NCBI RefSeq assembly: GCF_900176385.1
Contig: NZ_FWXN01000001.1
Coordinates: 124,001 to 188,000 of the forward strand
Source of the DNA: Janibacter indicus
Lineage (GTDB): Bacteria; Actinomycetota; Actinomycetes; Actinomycetales; Dermatophilaceae
DNA: 64,000 nt
Direction of reading: 5' to 3'
The notes under the pieces were generated by a model. The model had not been told where the DNA came from, ran no database searches, and saw only the letters and a program-made list of their open reading frames with translations. The translations under genes were made by a program, and so were the position numbers. Shown here in pieces: positions 1 to 10,836 of this stretch. The stretch's first letter is position 1. Each line of letters begins with the position of its first letter.

Positions 1-1796
<1,796 letters not shown>

Positions 1797-1800
<4 letters not shown>

Positions 1801-3212
1801 GAGCGTGCCTCCTGGAGCAGTCGGTCGATCGCGTCGGTCGGCAGGCCCAGCCAGGTCGGCCGGTTGCGGGCCTCGTAGACCACCTCGTAGAGCGCCTTGT
1901 CGAGGACGAAGGCGGTGAACAGCGGCCCGTGCGAGCGCGGGTCGACACCGACGTCGGCGTAGCCGTCGAGGAAGGCGGTCTGGGCGTCGGTGCACCAGCG
2001 GCGCACGTCGGTGGTCGGCTCGGCGCGGGCGACGGTGCCGGCGACGTAGTCGAGGGAGCGCAGCACGCCGGCGACGTCGCGAAGGGGGGAGTCGAGGTCG
2101 TTGCGCTCGGCCAGAGGTCGCAGGGGCTCACCCTCGAAGTCGATGAGGACCCAGCCCCGGTCGGGGACGTCGAGCACCTGGCCCAGGTGCAGGTCACCGT
2201 GGATGCGTTGCAGCGCAGGCCAGCTCGCCTGCTCGGCCGCGCTCCACACGGTGTCGAGAGCGGCGGAGTGGGCCGCCAGCCCTGGGACCTCGCTCATGGC
2301 CATCGCCGCGCGCCGCCGCATCGCCGCCACCCGGCGCACGATGTCGTCGGCCGTCGGGGCGGCCGTGGGCAGGGCTCGGGCCAGGGTCGAGTGCACCTGC
2401 GCGGTGACCCGGCCGAGCTCGCGGGCCCGCTCGGTGAAGTCGGTGCCCTCGGCCGCCAGCCGCAGGCAGACGCGCCACGCGTCGGTCGTGCCCTCGAGGT
2501 ACTCCTGGGCGAAGGCGAGCTGGCCCATCTCGCGCTCGCCGTCGCCCTCGGGACGTTGCCAGGCGCCGGCGACGTGGCCGACGCTGGCCGGGACGAAGGG
2601 GGAGTGGGACGCCGCGAGCGCGCCCTGGAGGGTGATGTCGGGGTTCTCTCCCGGCGAGAGGGTGCGGAAGACCTTGAGGATCACCGGCGCCCCGGTCTCG
2701 GCGGCGGTCTCGATGATGATCGAGGTGTTGGACTGCTCGCCCGTGAGGACCCGGCTCGAGGCGACGACCGGGTCGTGCGACCACGCCGGGTGCGGAGCCC
2801 CGACGATGTCCGGGTCGACGGTGTCGGAGACCGACCCGGCCTGGGCCTCGACGCGTCGCCGCAGCAGGGCGAGCAGCTGGGTGACGTAGACCGGGTCGTG
2901 CGGGGCGTCGTAGACCCACCGGTGGCCGAGGACCGAGTGCTCCATCTCGCCGACGAGCGCGGCTTCGGCGCCGGGCAGCGGCGCGCCCCGGTAGGTGAGC
3001 GGTACCTGGTAGACGACCGGCGTCGGTGTCGACTCGTCGAGCAGCACGAGGGTCTCGATGCCCACCTCGCCCTCGGGGTCGTCGAGTCGCCACGAGTCGA
3101 GCCGGCGCAGGCGCGGGCGCAGGGGGCCGCCGTACCACCGCTGGTCGCCGATCCAGTCGGCGACCAGATCGAGCTTCGAGGGGGTCAGCTGTGCCTCGTG
3201 GACGGTCGCCAT
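1797..3212 (-). CDS. mak: Maltokinase (maltose + ATP to maltose 1-phosphate)
   Basis: This 471-residue protein is of the usual length for actinobacterial maltokinase (Pep2). It makes maltose 1-phosphate, the donor used by GlgE next door. The kinase-like fold shows the catalytic [12 protein letters not shown] motif and the metal-binding VLIDFEGEP motif. The start MATVHEAQL is chosen because its ATG overlaps the glgE stop as TGATG; upstream in-frame starts would extend into glgE. In many actinobacteria treS lies between glgE and mak, or is fused to mak. Here it is absent, so maltose from trehalose must be made by a TreS encoded elsewhere. Confidence 0.93.
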
Positions 3213-5257
3213 CAGCGGCGCACCGAGACGATGTGGACCGGCTCGGCGTCGGGGCCGAGGCGCACATAGGTGGCCTGGCCCCACTCCCAGCGGGCGCCGG
3301 TCACGTGGTCCTCGACCTCGAAGCGCGCGTCGGGCGCGAAGCCGAGGGCGCCCAGGTCGAGCCGCAGCGTCGACTCACGCGTCGTGTGCGGGTCGAGGTT
3401 GGCGACGACGACGACGGTGTCGACGGTGCCGTCGGGCAGGGTGCGTGACTTGGAGTAGGCGATGAGGTTCTCGTCGTCGACGTGGTGGAAGGTCAGGTTG
3501 CGGAGCAGCTGCAGGCTCGGGTGCTGCCGACGGGCGCGGTTGAGCATCGTCAGCCAGCCGATGAGCGAGTCGCCGCGCTCGGCGACCTCGTCCCAGCGAC
3601 GGTCCTTGAGCTCGTACTTCTCGTTGTCGATCTGCTCCTCGGCGCCGGGGCGGGCCACGTGCTCCATGAGCTCGTAGCCGGCGTAGACGCCCCACGTCGG
3701 CACCATCGTCGCGGCGAGGGCGGCGCGAACCTGCCACGCGGCCCGGCCTCCGAACTGCAGGTAGGGGGTGAGGATGTCGTGGGTCGTCGGCCAGAAGCTC
3801 GGCCGCATGTAGGCCGCCGCCTCGCCGCTCACCTCGGTGCCGTACTCGACGAGCTCGGCCGCGGTGTTGCGCCAGGCGTAGTAGGTGTAGCTCTGCTGGA
3901 AGCCCACCTTGGCGAGGGTGTGCATCATCGCCGGCTTGGTGAAGGCCTCGGACAGCCAGATGACGTCGGGGTGGTCGACCGCGACATCGGCGATCAGCCA
4001 CTGCCAGAACTCCACCGGCTTGGTGTGCGGGTTGTCGACGCGGAAGATCTTCACCCCGTGGTCGATCCACACCTGCACGACCCGGCGCACCTCGGCGTAG
4101 ATGCCGGCGGGGTCGTTGTCGAAGTTCAGCGGGTAGATGTCCTGGTACTTCTTCGGCGGGTTCTCCGCGTAGGCGATGGTCCCGTCGGCGCGCGTGGTGA
4201 ACCACTCGGGGTGCTCGGTGACCCACGGGTGGTCGGGGGAGCACTGCAGCGCCAGGTCGAGCGCCACCTCGAGGCCCAGCCGGGTCGCGTCGGCCACGAA
4301 GGCGTCGAAGTCCTCGAAGGTGCCCAGCTCGGGGTGGATCGCGTCGTGGCCGCCGTCGGGGGAGCCGATGGCATAGGGGGAGCCGGGGTCGTCGGGGCCG
4401 GCGTCGAGGGTGTTGTTGGGTCCCTTGCGAGCCGTCGTGCCGATGGGGTGGATCGGCGTCAGGTAGACGACGTCGAAGCCCATGGCGGCGATCGCCGGCA
4501 GTCGCCCGGCGGCGGTGCGCAGGGTGCCGGTGACCCAGCGCCCGGTCGTCTCGTCGAAGTGCGCGCCCTCGCTGCGCGGGAAGATCTCGTACCACGAGCC
4601 GAAGAGCGCCAGCTCGCGCTCGACGAGCAGCGGCAGGTCCGTGCTCGGGGTGACCAGCTCGCGCAGCGGGCGGGCCTCGAGCTCCGCGGCAGCGGGCCCG
4701 GTCGTCACGAGGTGCAGCGCCGCGGTGGCCTGGTGGCCGGTGCGGTCGCGCAGGACCGCTGCCGCCTGACGAAGGGAGGTCCGCCCCCCTTCGTCACGGA
4801 AGGTCTGCGCCGCCGCCCGGTCGAGGACGATCGCCCCCTCCTCACGCATGAGGTCGGCGTCGATGTCGGCCGGGATCTTGATGCCGGCGTCGTGCACCCA
4901 CGTCGCCCACGGGTGCGACCAGCCCTCGACGCGGTAGTGCCACAGGCCCTCGCGGTCGGCGACGACCTCGGCCTCCCACAGGCTCAGACCGGGGTTGGTG
5001 CAGGTCATCGGGAGGTGGCGCTCGGCGCCGTCGGGGTCGGTGAGCACGAGGGTCGCGCCGACCGCGTCGTGGCCCTCGCGGAAGACCTCGGCGCTCACGG
5101 TGAAGGGCTCGCCGACGACGGACTTCGCGGGGCGCGCGCCGTGGTCGACCACCGGTCGCACACCCGTGACGGGGATGCGGCCGAGCGGCTGCTGCGGCGC
5201 CACGGACACGGGGGCCGTGCTCGCGGGGGCGGGGGCGACGGTGAAGTCGGTGCTCAC
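3212..5257 (-). CDS. glgE: Alpha-1,4-glucan:maltose-1-phosphate maltosyltransferase
   Basis: GlgE extends linear alpha-1,4-glucan using maltose 1-phosphate. The 681-residue length fits the family. An N-terminal beta domain is followed by a GH13 barrel. The motif FRVDNPHTKP holds the nucleophile (about Asp408) and WLSEAFTKP holds the acid/base (about Glu437). I chose the GTG start at 5257 because it gives the expected N-terminus and sits 7 bases after a TAACGT box, which implies a leaderless mRNA; no ribosome-binding site is visible. It heads the glgE-mak-glgB operon and is transcribed divergently from glgP across about 70 bases. Confidence 0.95.
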   Translation of the reverse strand: MSTDFTVAPAPASTAPVSVAPQQPLGRIPVTGVRPVVDHGARPAKSVVGEPFTVSAEVFREGHDAVGATLVLTDPDGAERHLPMTCTNPGLSLWEAEVVADREGLWHYRVEGWSHPWATWVHDAGIKIPADIDADLMREEGAIVLDRAAAQTFRDEGGRTSLRQAAAVLRDRTGHQATAALHLVTTGPAAAELEARPLRELVTPSTDLPLLVERELALFGSWYEIFPRSEGAHFDETTGRWVTGTLRTAAGRLPAIAAMGFDVVYLTPIHPIGTTARKGPNNTLDAGPDDPGSPYAIGSPDGGHDAIHPELGTFEDFDAFVADATRLGLEVALDLALQCSPDHPWVTEHPEWFTTRADGTIAYAENPPKKYQDIYPLNFDNDPAGIYAEVRRVVQVWIDHGVKIFRVDNPHTKPVEFWQWLIADVAVDHPDVIWLSEAFTKPAMMHTLAKVGFQQSYTYYAWRNTAAELVEYGTEVSGEAAAYMRPSFWPTTHDILTPYLQFGGRAAWQVRAALAATMVPTWGVYAGYELMEHVARPGAEEQIDNEKYELKDRRWDEVAERGDSLIGWLTMLNRARRQHPSLQLLRNLTFHHVDDENLIAYSKSRTLPDGTVDTVVVVANLDPHTTRESTLRLDLGALGFAPDARFEVEDHVTGARWEWGQATYVRLGPDAEPVHIVSVRR

Positions 5258-5264
5258 TCCCGCA

Positions 5265-5270
5265 ACGTTA
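5265..5270 (-). promoter_or_regulatory. Probable -10 box of glgE (leaderless)
   Basis: On the minus strand TAACGT ends 7 bases before the glgE GTG. This spacing would place the transcript start on or next to the start codon. No clear -35 was identified. Confidence 0.45.
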
Positions 5271-5292
5271 CCCGCGGTCCGCCCGGCGGAGG

Positions 5293-5322
5293 TTGGCGCG
5301 CCGGGGTCGAATCCCCCAAGAT
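5293..5322 (+). promoter_or_regulatory. Probable glgP promoter (leaderless)
   Basis: TTGGCG (5293-5298), an 18-base spacer, and CAAGAT (5317-5322) end 7 bases before GTG 5330. The match to the -10 consensus is imperfect, but the spacing agrees with other leaderless genes in the window and supports GTG 5330 over ATG 5321. Confidence 0.4.
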
Positions 5323-5329
5323 GGGGGAG

Positions 5330-7948
5330 GTGAAGGCCATCCGACGTTTCAGTGTCCGCACCGCCCTCCCCGAGCCCGTCGCCGCCCTCGGCGACCTCGC
5401 GATGAACCTGCGCTGGAGCTGGCACACGCCGACGCGCGAGCTCTTCGCCGACATCGACCCCCAGCGCTGGGCGGACGTGCGCCACGACCCGGTCCGACTG
5501 CTCTCGGCCTTCTCCGCGAGCGAGCTCGAGGAGCTTGCTGGTGACGGCGACTTCGTCGCCCGGGTCGACGCCGCCAAGGCCGACCTCGACGCCTACCTCG
5601 GCTCCCGACGGTGGTACCAGGACGAGGCTTCCCGGTCCCTGAGGAGCGACGAAGGAGCCTCGAAGGGAGCCTCGAAGGGGGACCTGCCCGCCTCGATCGC
5701 CTACTTCAGCCCCGAGTACGGCATCACCGAGGTGCTGCCGCAGTACTCCGGCGGGCTCGGCATCCTCGCCGGCGACCACCTCAAGGCCGCCTCCGACCTC
5801 GGCGTGCCGATCGTCGGCGTGGGCCTGTTCTACAAGACCGGCTACTTCAAGCAGAGCCTCGACGCCTCGGGCTGGCAGCAGGAGACCTACCCGGTCCTCG
5901 ACCCCCAGGGTCTGCCGCTGCACCTGCTGCGCGAGGACGACGGCACCCCCTGCGTGGTGACCGTCGCGATGCCGGGGGGCGCCTCCCTTCGCGCTCATGT
6001 CTGGCGTGCCCAGGTGGGCCGGGTGCCGCTGCTGCTGCTCGACTCCGACGTGCCGGGCAACGACGACGCGATGCGTGCGGTGACCGAGCGGCTCTACGGC
6101 GGCGGAGGCGAGCAGCGCCTGCAGCAGGAGATGCTCCTCGGCATCGGGGGCGTGCGCGCGCTGCGCCTGTGGTCCCGGCTCACCGGTGCGCCCGCGCCCG
6201 AGGTCTTCCACACCAACGAGGGCCATGCCGGCTTCCTCGGCATCGAGCGGATCAGCGAGTTCACCCAGGGCGCCGGGCTGGGCTTCGAGGAGGCGATGGA
6301 GGCCGCCCGCGCCGGCACCGTCTTCACGACGCACACCCCGGTGCCCGCCGGCATCGACCGCTTCGACGTCGCGCTCCTCGAGCGCTACTTCGGCGGCGCC
6401 CAGGAGCTGCCGGGCGTGCCGCTCGACAAGCTGCGCGCGCTCGGCGCCGAGACCTACGAGGGCGGCTCCGAGGGCATCTTCAACATGGCGGTCATGGGGC
6501 TGCGCCTGGCCGAGCGGGCCAATGGCGTCTCCCAGCTGCACGGCCACGTCTCGCGCGAGATGTTCGACGGGCTGTGGCCGGGCTTCGACGACGCCGAGGT
6601 GCCGATCACCTCGATCACCAACGGCGTGCACGCGCCGACCTGGGTCGACGACGCGGTCTTCGACGTCGCCGCCGAGCACCTCGGGGGTCGAGACGTCGAG
6701 GCCGGTGACCAGTGGTTGCAGATCGGGGACGTGCCCGGCGAGGCGATCTGGGCGGCCAAGGCGCAGATGCGCGCCCGGCTCGTCGAGGACGCCCGGGCCC
6801 GGCTGCGCTCCAGCTGGGCCAAGCGCGGCGCGACCGACGCCGAGCTCGGCTGGACCGACTCCGTGCTCGACCCCGAGGTGCTGACGATCGGCTTCGCCCG
6901 GCGGGTGCCGACCTACAAGCGCCTGACGCTCATGCTGCGCGACCCCGAGCGGCTCAAGGCCCTGCTGCTCCACCCCGAGCGGCCGGTGCAGCTGGTCATC
7001 GCCGGCAAGTCGCACCCCGCCGACGAGACCGGCAAGCAGCTGATCCAGCAGATGGTGCGCTTTGCCGACCAGCACGACGTGCGCCACCGCATCGTCTTCC
7101 TGCCCAACTACGACATCGCGATGGCCCGCACGCTCTACCCGGGCTGCGACGTGTGGCTCAACAACCCGCTGCGCCCCTTCGAGGCGTGCGGCACCTCGGG
7201 CATGAAGGCCGCCCTCAACGGCGGGCTCAACCTGTCGATCCTCGACGGCTGGTGGGACGAGTGGTACGACGGCGACAACGGCTGGGCGATCCCCACCGCC
7301 GACGGTGTCGCCGACGAGGCGCGTCGTGACGACATCGAGGCCGCCGCGCTCTACGACCTCATCGAGACCCAGGTCGCACCGCGCTTCTACGACGTCGACG
7401 AGCAGGGCCTGCCGCAGCGCTGGCTGTCGATGCTGCGGCACACCCTGACGACCCTCGGCCCCAAGGTCCTCGCGACCCGCATGGTCCGCGACTACACCGA
7501 GCGGCTCTACGCCCCGGCCGCCGCGCACAACGCCCGGGTCAACGCCGACGACCACGCCGGCGCGCGGGCGCTGGCCGACTACAAGGCCCGGGCCCGCGCC
7601 GGCTGGCCCGCGGTGCGGGTCGACCACGTCGAGGGGTCCGGCATCTCCGACAGCCCGCTCGTCGGGGAGTCGCTGGCCGTCGACGCCTACGTCGCGCTCG
7701 ACGGCCTGGCGCCGCACGAGGTCGACGTCCAGGTCGTCGCCGGTCGGGTCGAGCTCGGCACCGACGACCTCGTCGACTGGGACGCCACCTCGCTCGACGT
7801 CGTCGAGGTCTACGAGGACGGCAAGGCGAAGTTCTCCGGTCGGGTCCCCATCGAGCGCACCGGCCAGTTCGGCTGGACCGTGCGGGTGCTGCCCCGGCAC
7901 GAGCTCATGGCCTTCCCTGCGAGCCTGGGGCTCGTGGCCAACGCCTGA
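5330..7948 (+). CDS. glgP: Alpha-glucan phosphorylase
   Basis: This enzyme phosphorolyses alpha-1,4-glucan to glucose 1-phosphate with a pyridoxal-phosphate cofactor. It is the actinobacterial type (872 residues), with an N-terminal DUF3417 region and then the phosphorylase domain (SPEYGITEVLPQYSGGLG, HTNEGHAGF, and the C-terminal EACGTSGMKAALNGGLN). I place the start at GTG 5330, which gives the family N-terminus VKAIRRFSV; ATG 5321 would add three residues. Odd feature: residues about 102-117 (RSLRSDEGASKGASKGD) are encoded by a member of the dispersed repeat family described elsewhere. They look like an in-frame insertion in a surface linker. Confidence 0.95.
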   Translation: MKAIRRFSVRTALPEPVAALGDLAMNLRWSWHTPTRELFADIDPQRWADVRHDPVRLLSAFSASELEELAGDGDFVARVDAAKADLDAYLGSRRWYQDEASRSLRSDEGASKGASKGDLPASIAYFSPEYGITEVLPQYSGGLGILAGDHLKAASDLGVPIVGVGLFYKTGYFKQSLDASGWQQETYPVLDPQGLPLHLLREDDGTPCVVTVAMPGGASLRAHVWRAQVGRVPLLLLDSDVPGNDDAMRAVTERLYGGGGEQRLQQEMLLGIGGVRALRLWSRLTGAPAPEVFHTNEGHAGFLGIERISEFTQGAGLGFEEAMEAARAGTVFTTHTPVPAGIDRFDVALLERYFGGAQELPGVPLDKLRALGAETYEGGSEGIFNMAVMGLRLAERANGVSQLHGHVSREMFDGLWPGFDDAEVPITSITNGVHAPTWVDDAVFDVAAEHLGGRDVEAGDQWLQIGDVPGEAIWAAKAQMRARLVEDARARLRSSWAKRGATDAELGWTDSVLDPEVLTIGFARRVPTYKRLTLMLRDPERLKALLLHPERPVQLVIAGKSHPADETGKQLIQQMVRFADQHDVRHRIVFLPNYDIAMARTLYPGCDVWLNNPLRPFEACGTSGMKAALNGGLNLSILDGWWDEWYDGDNGWAIPTADGVADEARRDDIEAAALYDLIETQVAPRFYDVDEQGLPQRWLSMLRHTLTTLGPKVLATRMVRDYTERLYAPAAAHNARVNADDHAGARALADYKARARAGWPAVRVDHVEGSGISDSPLVGESLAVDAYVALDGLAPHEVDVQVVAGRVELGTDDLVDWDATSLDVVEVYEDGKAKFSGRVPIERTGQFGWTVRVLPRHELMAFPASLGLVANA
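5634..5681 (+). repeat. Dispersed repeat copy inside glgP
   Basis: The copy begins GGTCCCTGAGG and ends with CCTCGAAGGG present twice in tandem, 15 bases apart. It matches the reverse orientation of the family seen at 7956, 15493, 27163, 36515, 37117 and 54831. It is translated in frame. Confidence 0.75.
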
Positions 7949-7955
7949 GCCCTCC

Positions 7956-7995
7956 GGTCCCTGAGGAGGCGCGCCAGCGCCGTCTCGAAGGGCCC
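7956..7995 (+). repeat. Dispersed repeat copy, glgP-glgX intergenic
   Basis: GGTCCCTGAGG, a GC-rich centre, then GTCTCGAAGGG. It begins 8 bases after the glgP stop codon and is in the same orientation as the copy inside glgP. Confidence 0.7.
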
Positions 7996-8032
7996 GCGTG
8001 GTCCCCTCTCCGTCGCGGGTGCCTCTGGCGTC

Positions 8033-8148
8033 GCGGGCGAAGGGAGGGGAGGCCCTAAGGAAAAGTCCCGCCACCTGACGGATTCAGCTCACCTCGTCGG
8101 GTTGGGCGGGACTTTCCCATGAGTCGGGCCACCCCTCCCTTCGCCCGC
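8033..8148. terminator. Nested 116-bp inverted repeat between convergent glgP and glgX
   Basis: The outer arms 8033-8055 and 8126-8148 match at 22 of 23 positions. An inner stem (AAAGTCCCGCC with GGCGGGACTTT) and an innermost 8-bp stem (ACCTGACG with CGTCGGGT) continue the same fold. There is no T-tract on either side. The position between convergent genes suggests a two-way terminator, but the length is unusual. The outer arm contains the word GCGAAGGGAGG. Confidence 0.75.
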
Positions 8149-8228
8149 TCCTGCCGCGCGTCGGGTGGAGGTGGTGGCGTCCGGCTATCCGGTCGCAGGT
8201 ACCTCGACTCGCGCTCTCGGCCCGGCGG

Positions 8229-10292
8229 TCAGGTCGTGTAGAGGCGCAGGCTGAGGGGGGTGAGGGTCTGCTCGCGGTCGGCGGGGCCCGAGTCGGCGGC
8301 CTGCGGGCGCTCCCAGGCGCTGTCCCACCTCAGGCGAAGGGGGCCGACCTCCGGCAGCGTGACGGCAGCCTCGGCCAGGCCCCCGTGCACCACGATCAGG
8401 GCCGCGGGCTCGCCGGCGAGGTGCAGCTGGAGCGTGCGCCGCTCGTCCTGGGCCCAGGTCTCGTCGGTCATCGGGGCGCCGGTCTCGTCGTACCAGCCGA
8501 TGACCGACTCGTCGTGGTCGCGCAGCACCGGTACCTCGCGCCGCAGCGCGGTGAGCGCCCCGGCGCTCGCGAGCAGGTCGCGGCGCGCGTCGTCGAGGTC
8601 CCAGTCGAGCCAGGTCATCTCGTTGTCCTGGCAGTAGGGGTTGTTGTTGCCGTCGTGGGTGCGACCGATCTCGTCGCCGCTGGCGATCATCGGTACCCCG
8701 GCCGACAGCAGCAGCGTGCCGAGGAGGTTGCGGACCGACCGGCGCCGGGCGAGTGCGATGACGGCGTCGTCGGTGGGGCCCTCGGCTCCGTGGTTCCACG
8801 AGCGGTTGTGGTCGTTGCCGTCGCGGTTGTCCTCGCCGTTGGCCTCATTGTGCTTCGTGTCGTAGGCGACGAGGTCGGCCATGGTGAAGCCGTCGTGGGC
8901 GGTGACGAAGCCCACCGACGACAGGGGAGTGCGCTCGCCGAAGAGGTCGCGGCTGCCGACGAGCCGGGTCGCGATCTCGCGCACTCCCGGCCCGCTCACC
9001 TCGCCGCGCGAGAGCGCACCGGCGTCGGCGAGCCAGAAGTCGCGGGTGGCGTCGCGGAAGCGGTCGTTCCACTCCGCCCACGCGCGGGGGAACTGCCCGG
9101 TGCGCCACCCGTCGGGCCCGAGGTCCCAGGGCTCGGCGACGTGCAGCACCCGCGAGAGCACCGGGTCCTCGCGCAGCGCGACGAAGAAGGGGTGGTCCGG
9201 GTCGTAGCCGAGGTCGTCACCGCGGCCGAGCGCGACGGCCAGGTCGTAGCGGAAGCCGTCGACGTGGACCTCCTCGACCCAGTAGCGCAGCGAGTCGAGC
9301 ACCATCTCGAGCACGAGCGGCTCGGTGAGGTCGAGCGTGTTGCCGCAGCCGGTGACGTCGACGTCGTGGCCCTGCTCGTCGAGCCGGTACCAGGTCGCGG
9401 CGTCGAGGCCGCGCCACGACAGCGTCGCGCCCCCGGTGCTCTGCTCGGCGGTGTGGTTGTAGACGACGTCGAGGAGCACCTCGATGCCGGCGGCGTGCAG
9501 CAGCTTGACCATGCCCTTGAGCTCGCGCAGCACCTCGTGCGGGTCGGCGTCGCTCGCGTAGGGCGCGTGCGGGGCGAAGAAGCCCAGCGTGTTGTAGCCC
9601 CAGTGGTTGGTCAGGCCGAGGTCGACGAGGTGCGGCTCGTCGGCGAAGGCGTGCACCGGCAGCAGCTCCACGGTCGTCACGCCGAGCCGCTGCAGGTGCT
9701 CGATGGTCACCGGGTGTGCCATGCCGGCATAGGTGCCGCGCAGGTGCTCGGGCACGCCGTCGAGCAGCCGGGTCACCTCGCGCACGTGCGCCTCGTAGAC
9801 GACTCGGGAGTCCCGGGGGTGGGCCGGGGGAGCGTCGTCGCCCCAGTCGAAGGTCGTGTCGAGCACGACGCTGCGCGGGACGAAGGGGGCCGAGTCCAAC
9901 TCCGAGCGGACGGTCACGTCACCGTCGCCGGACTCGTCGACGGCGTGCCCGTAGACGGCCGGCTCGTAGGTCACGCGGCCCTCGACGGCGCGGCCCCACG
10001 GGTCGAGGAGCAGCTTCGCGGGGTTGTGACGGTGGCCGGCGGCCGGGTCCCACGGGCCGTCGACCCGCAGCCCGTAGCGGGCGCCGGGGTGCACGTCGGG
10101 GACGAAGCCGCCCCACCAGCCCTCGCCGGCGGCGGGCAGGGAGACGCGAGATTCCTCCCCTTCGTCGTCGAAGAGGCACAGCCAGACGGCGCTCGCGGAG
10201 GCCGCCGGCACGGCCACCGTGACGCCGCCGTCGACGGGACGCACGCCGGGTGCGGGCCGGTCGGGGAGCGGCTGGGCTGTGGTGGTCGACAT
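8229..10292 (-). CDS. glgX: Glycogen debranching enzyme (isoamylase type)
   Basis: GlgX hydrolyses the alpha-1,6 branches of glucan trimmed by GlgP. It has 687 residues and family-typical order: an N-terminal CBM48 region, then the GH13 barrel with YEAHVREVT, DVVYNHTAEQ, GFRYDLAVALGR (nucleophile Asp), VAEPWDLG (acid/base Glu) and TAHDGFTMADL. The ATG at 10292 lies 7 bases after TACCCT, so a leaderless mRNA is likely. It is convergent with glgP and divergent from the YbjN-like gene, sharing a 34-base intergenic region with it. Confidence 0.94.
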   Translation of the reverse strand: MSTTTAQPLPDRPAPGVRPVDGGVTVAVPAASASAVWLCLFDDEGEESRVSLPAAGEGWWGGFVPDVHPGARYGLRVDGPWDPAAGHRHNPAKLLLDPWGRAVEGRVTYEPAVYGHAVDESGDGDVTVRSELDSAPFVPRSVVLDTTFDWGDDAPPAHPRDSRVVYEAHVREVTRLLDGVPEHLRGTYAGMAHPVTIEHLQRLGVTTVELLPVHAFADEPHLVDLGLTNHWGYNTLGFFAPHAPYASDADPHEVLRELKGMVKLLHAAGIEVLLDVVYNHTAEQSTGGATLSWRGLDAATWYRLDEQGHDVDVTGCGNTLDLTEPLVLEMVLDSLRYWVEEVHVDGFRYDLAVALGRGDDLGYDPDHPFFVALREDPVLSRVLHVAEPWDLGPDGWRTGQFPRAWAEWNDRFRDATRDFWLADAGALSRGEVSGPGVREIATRLVGSRDLFGERTPLSSVGFVTAHDGFTMADLVAYDTKHNEANGEDNRDGNDHNRSWNHGAEGPTDDAVIALARRRSVRNLLGTLLLSAGVPMIASGDEIGRTHDGNNNPYCQDNEMTWLDWDLDDARRDLLASAGALTALRREVPVLRDHDESVIGWYDETGAPMTDETWAQDERRTLQLHLAGEPAALIVVHGGLAEAAVTLPEVGPLRLRWDSAWERPQAADSGPADREQTLTPLSLRLYTT

Positions 10293-10299
10293 GGCTCAC

Positions 10300-10320
10300 A
10301 GGGTAAGCAGTCGGTACGTT
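10300..10320. promoter_or_regulatory. Back-to-back -10 boxes for glgX (-) and the YbjN gene (+)
   Basis: On the minus strand TACCCT (10305-10300) lies 7 bases before the glgX ATG. On the plus strand TACGTT (10315-10320) lies 6 bases before ATG 10327. Each -35 region must therefore lie over the other promoter or gene, so the two promoters should compete for polymerase. Confidence 0.45.
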
Positions 10321-10326
10321 GAGGTC

Positions 10327-10836
10327 ATGAGCGATCCCACCGCCCTTCCCAACTTCGGCACCACCCCGACCCCCGATGGCGACCAGCCCGAGCCCGAGGC
10401 CCCACTGCGCGACCGCATCGAGGAGGCCCTGCGCGAGCTCGGCCTCGAGCCGCGCATCGACGACGAGGGCGATGTCGCCTTCACCTTCTCCGAGCAGCAG
10501 ATGTTCGTGCGCGCCGCGGACGACGAGTCCAACGTGCTGCGCGTCTTCGGCCAGTGGGCCCTCGAGGACCCGGTGCCGACCGACCCGATGGAGCGCCTGC
10601 AGGTCAGCAACGACCTCAACGTCGCCTTCAACCTCGTCAAGGCGGCCGTCGCCGGCGACACCCTGCTCGTGACCAGCGAGCACATCCTGCCGCGCGGCGC
10701 CGACGTGCGCGGTCTGCTCGGCCTGGCCCTGCCGCTCGTCCTGCAGGGCGTCCAGCTGTGGCACCAGCGCGCCACCGGCCAGGAGCTCGAGGACGCCGTC
10801 GAGGGTGACCAGCCGGGCCAGGAGCCGCAGGCATGA
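10327..10836 (+). CDS. YbjN-domain protein
   Basis: This 169-residue acidic protein has a YbjN domain (a fold related to type III secretion chaperones), seen in the spacing of LRELGLEPRIDDEGD, DPMERLQVSNDLN and the C-terminal hydrophobic stretch LLGLALPLVLQG. Its biochemical role is unknown to me. In actinobacteria such proteins are common in conserved housekeeping loci. I chose ATG 10327 because of the -10 box directly upstream. The stop overlaps the next gene as ATGA, so the five genes to 13569 look like one operon. Confidence 0.75.
   Translation: MSDPTALPNFGTTPTPDGDQPEPEAPLRDRIEEALRELGLEPRIDDEGDVAFTFSEQQMFVRAADDESNVLRVFGQWALEDPVPTDPMERLQVSNDLNVAFNLVKAAVAGDTLLVTSEHILPRGADVRGLLGLALPLVLQGVQLWHQRATGQELEDAVEGDQPGQEPQA

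Noticed and set aside
3212-8074. Very long open frames opposite glgE/glgP, and similarly opposite glgB, glgX, ilvB and the ABC exporter
   Set aside because: High GC leaves few stops in antisense frames. These readings are Arg/Gly/Val-rich, match no family I know, and lie over genes with intact catalytic motifs.
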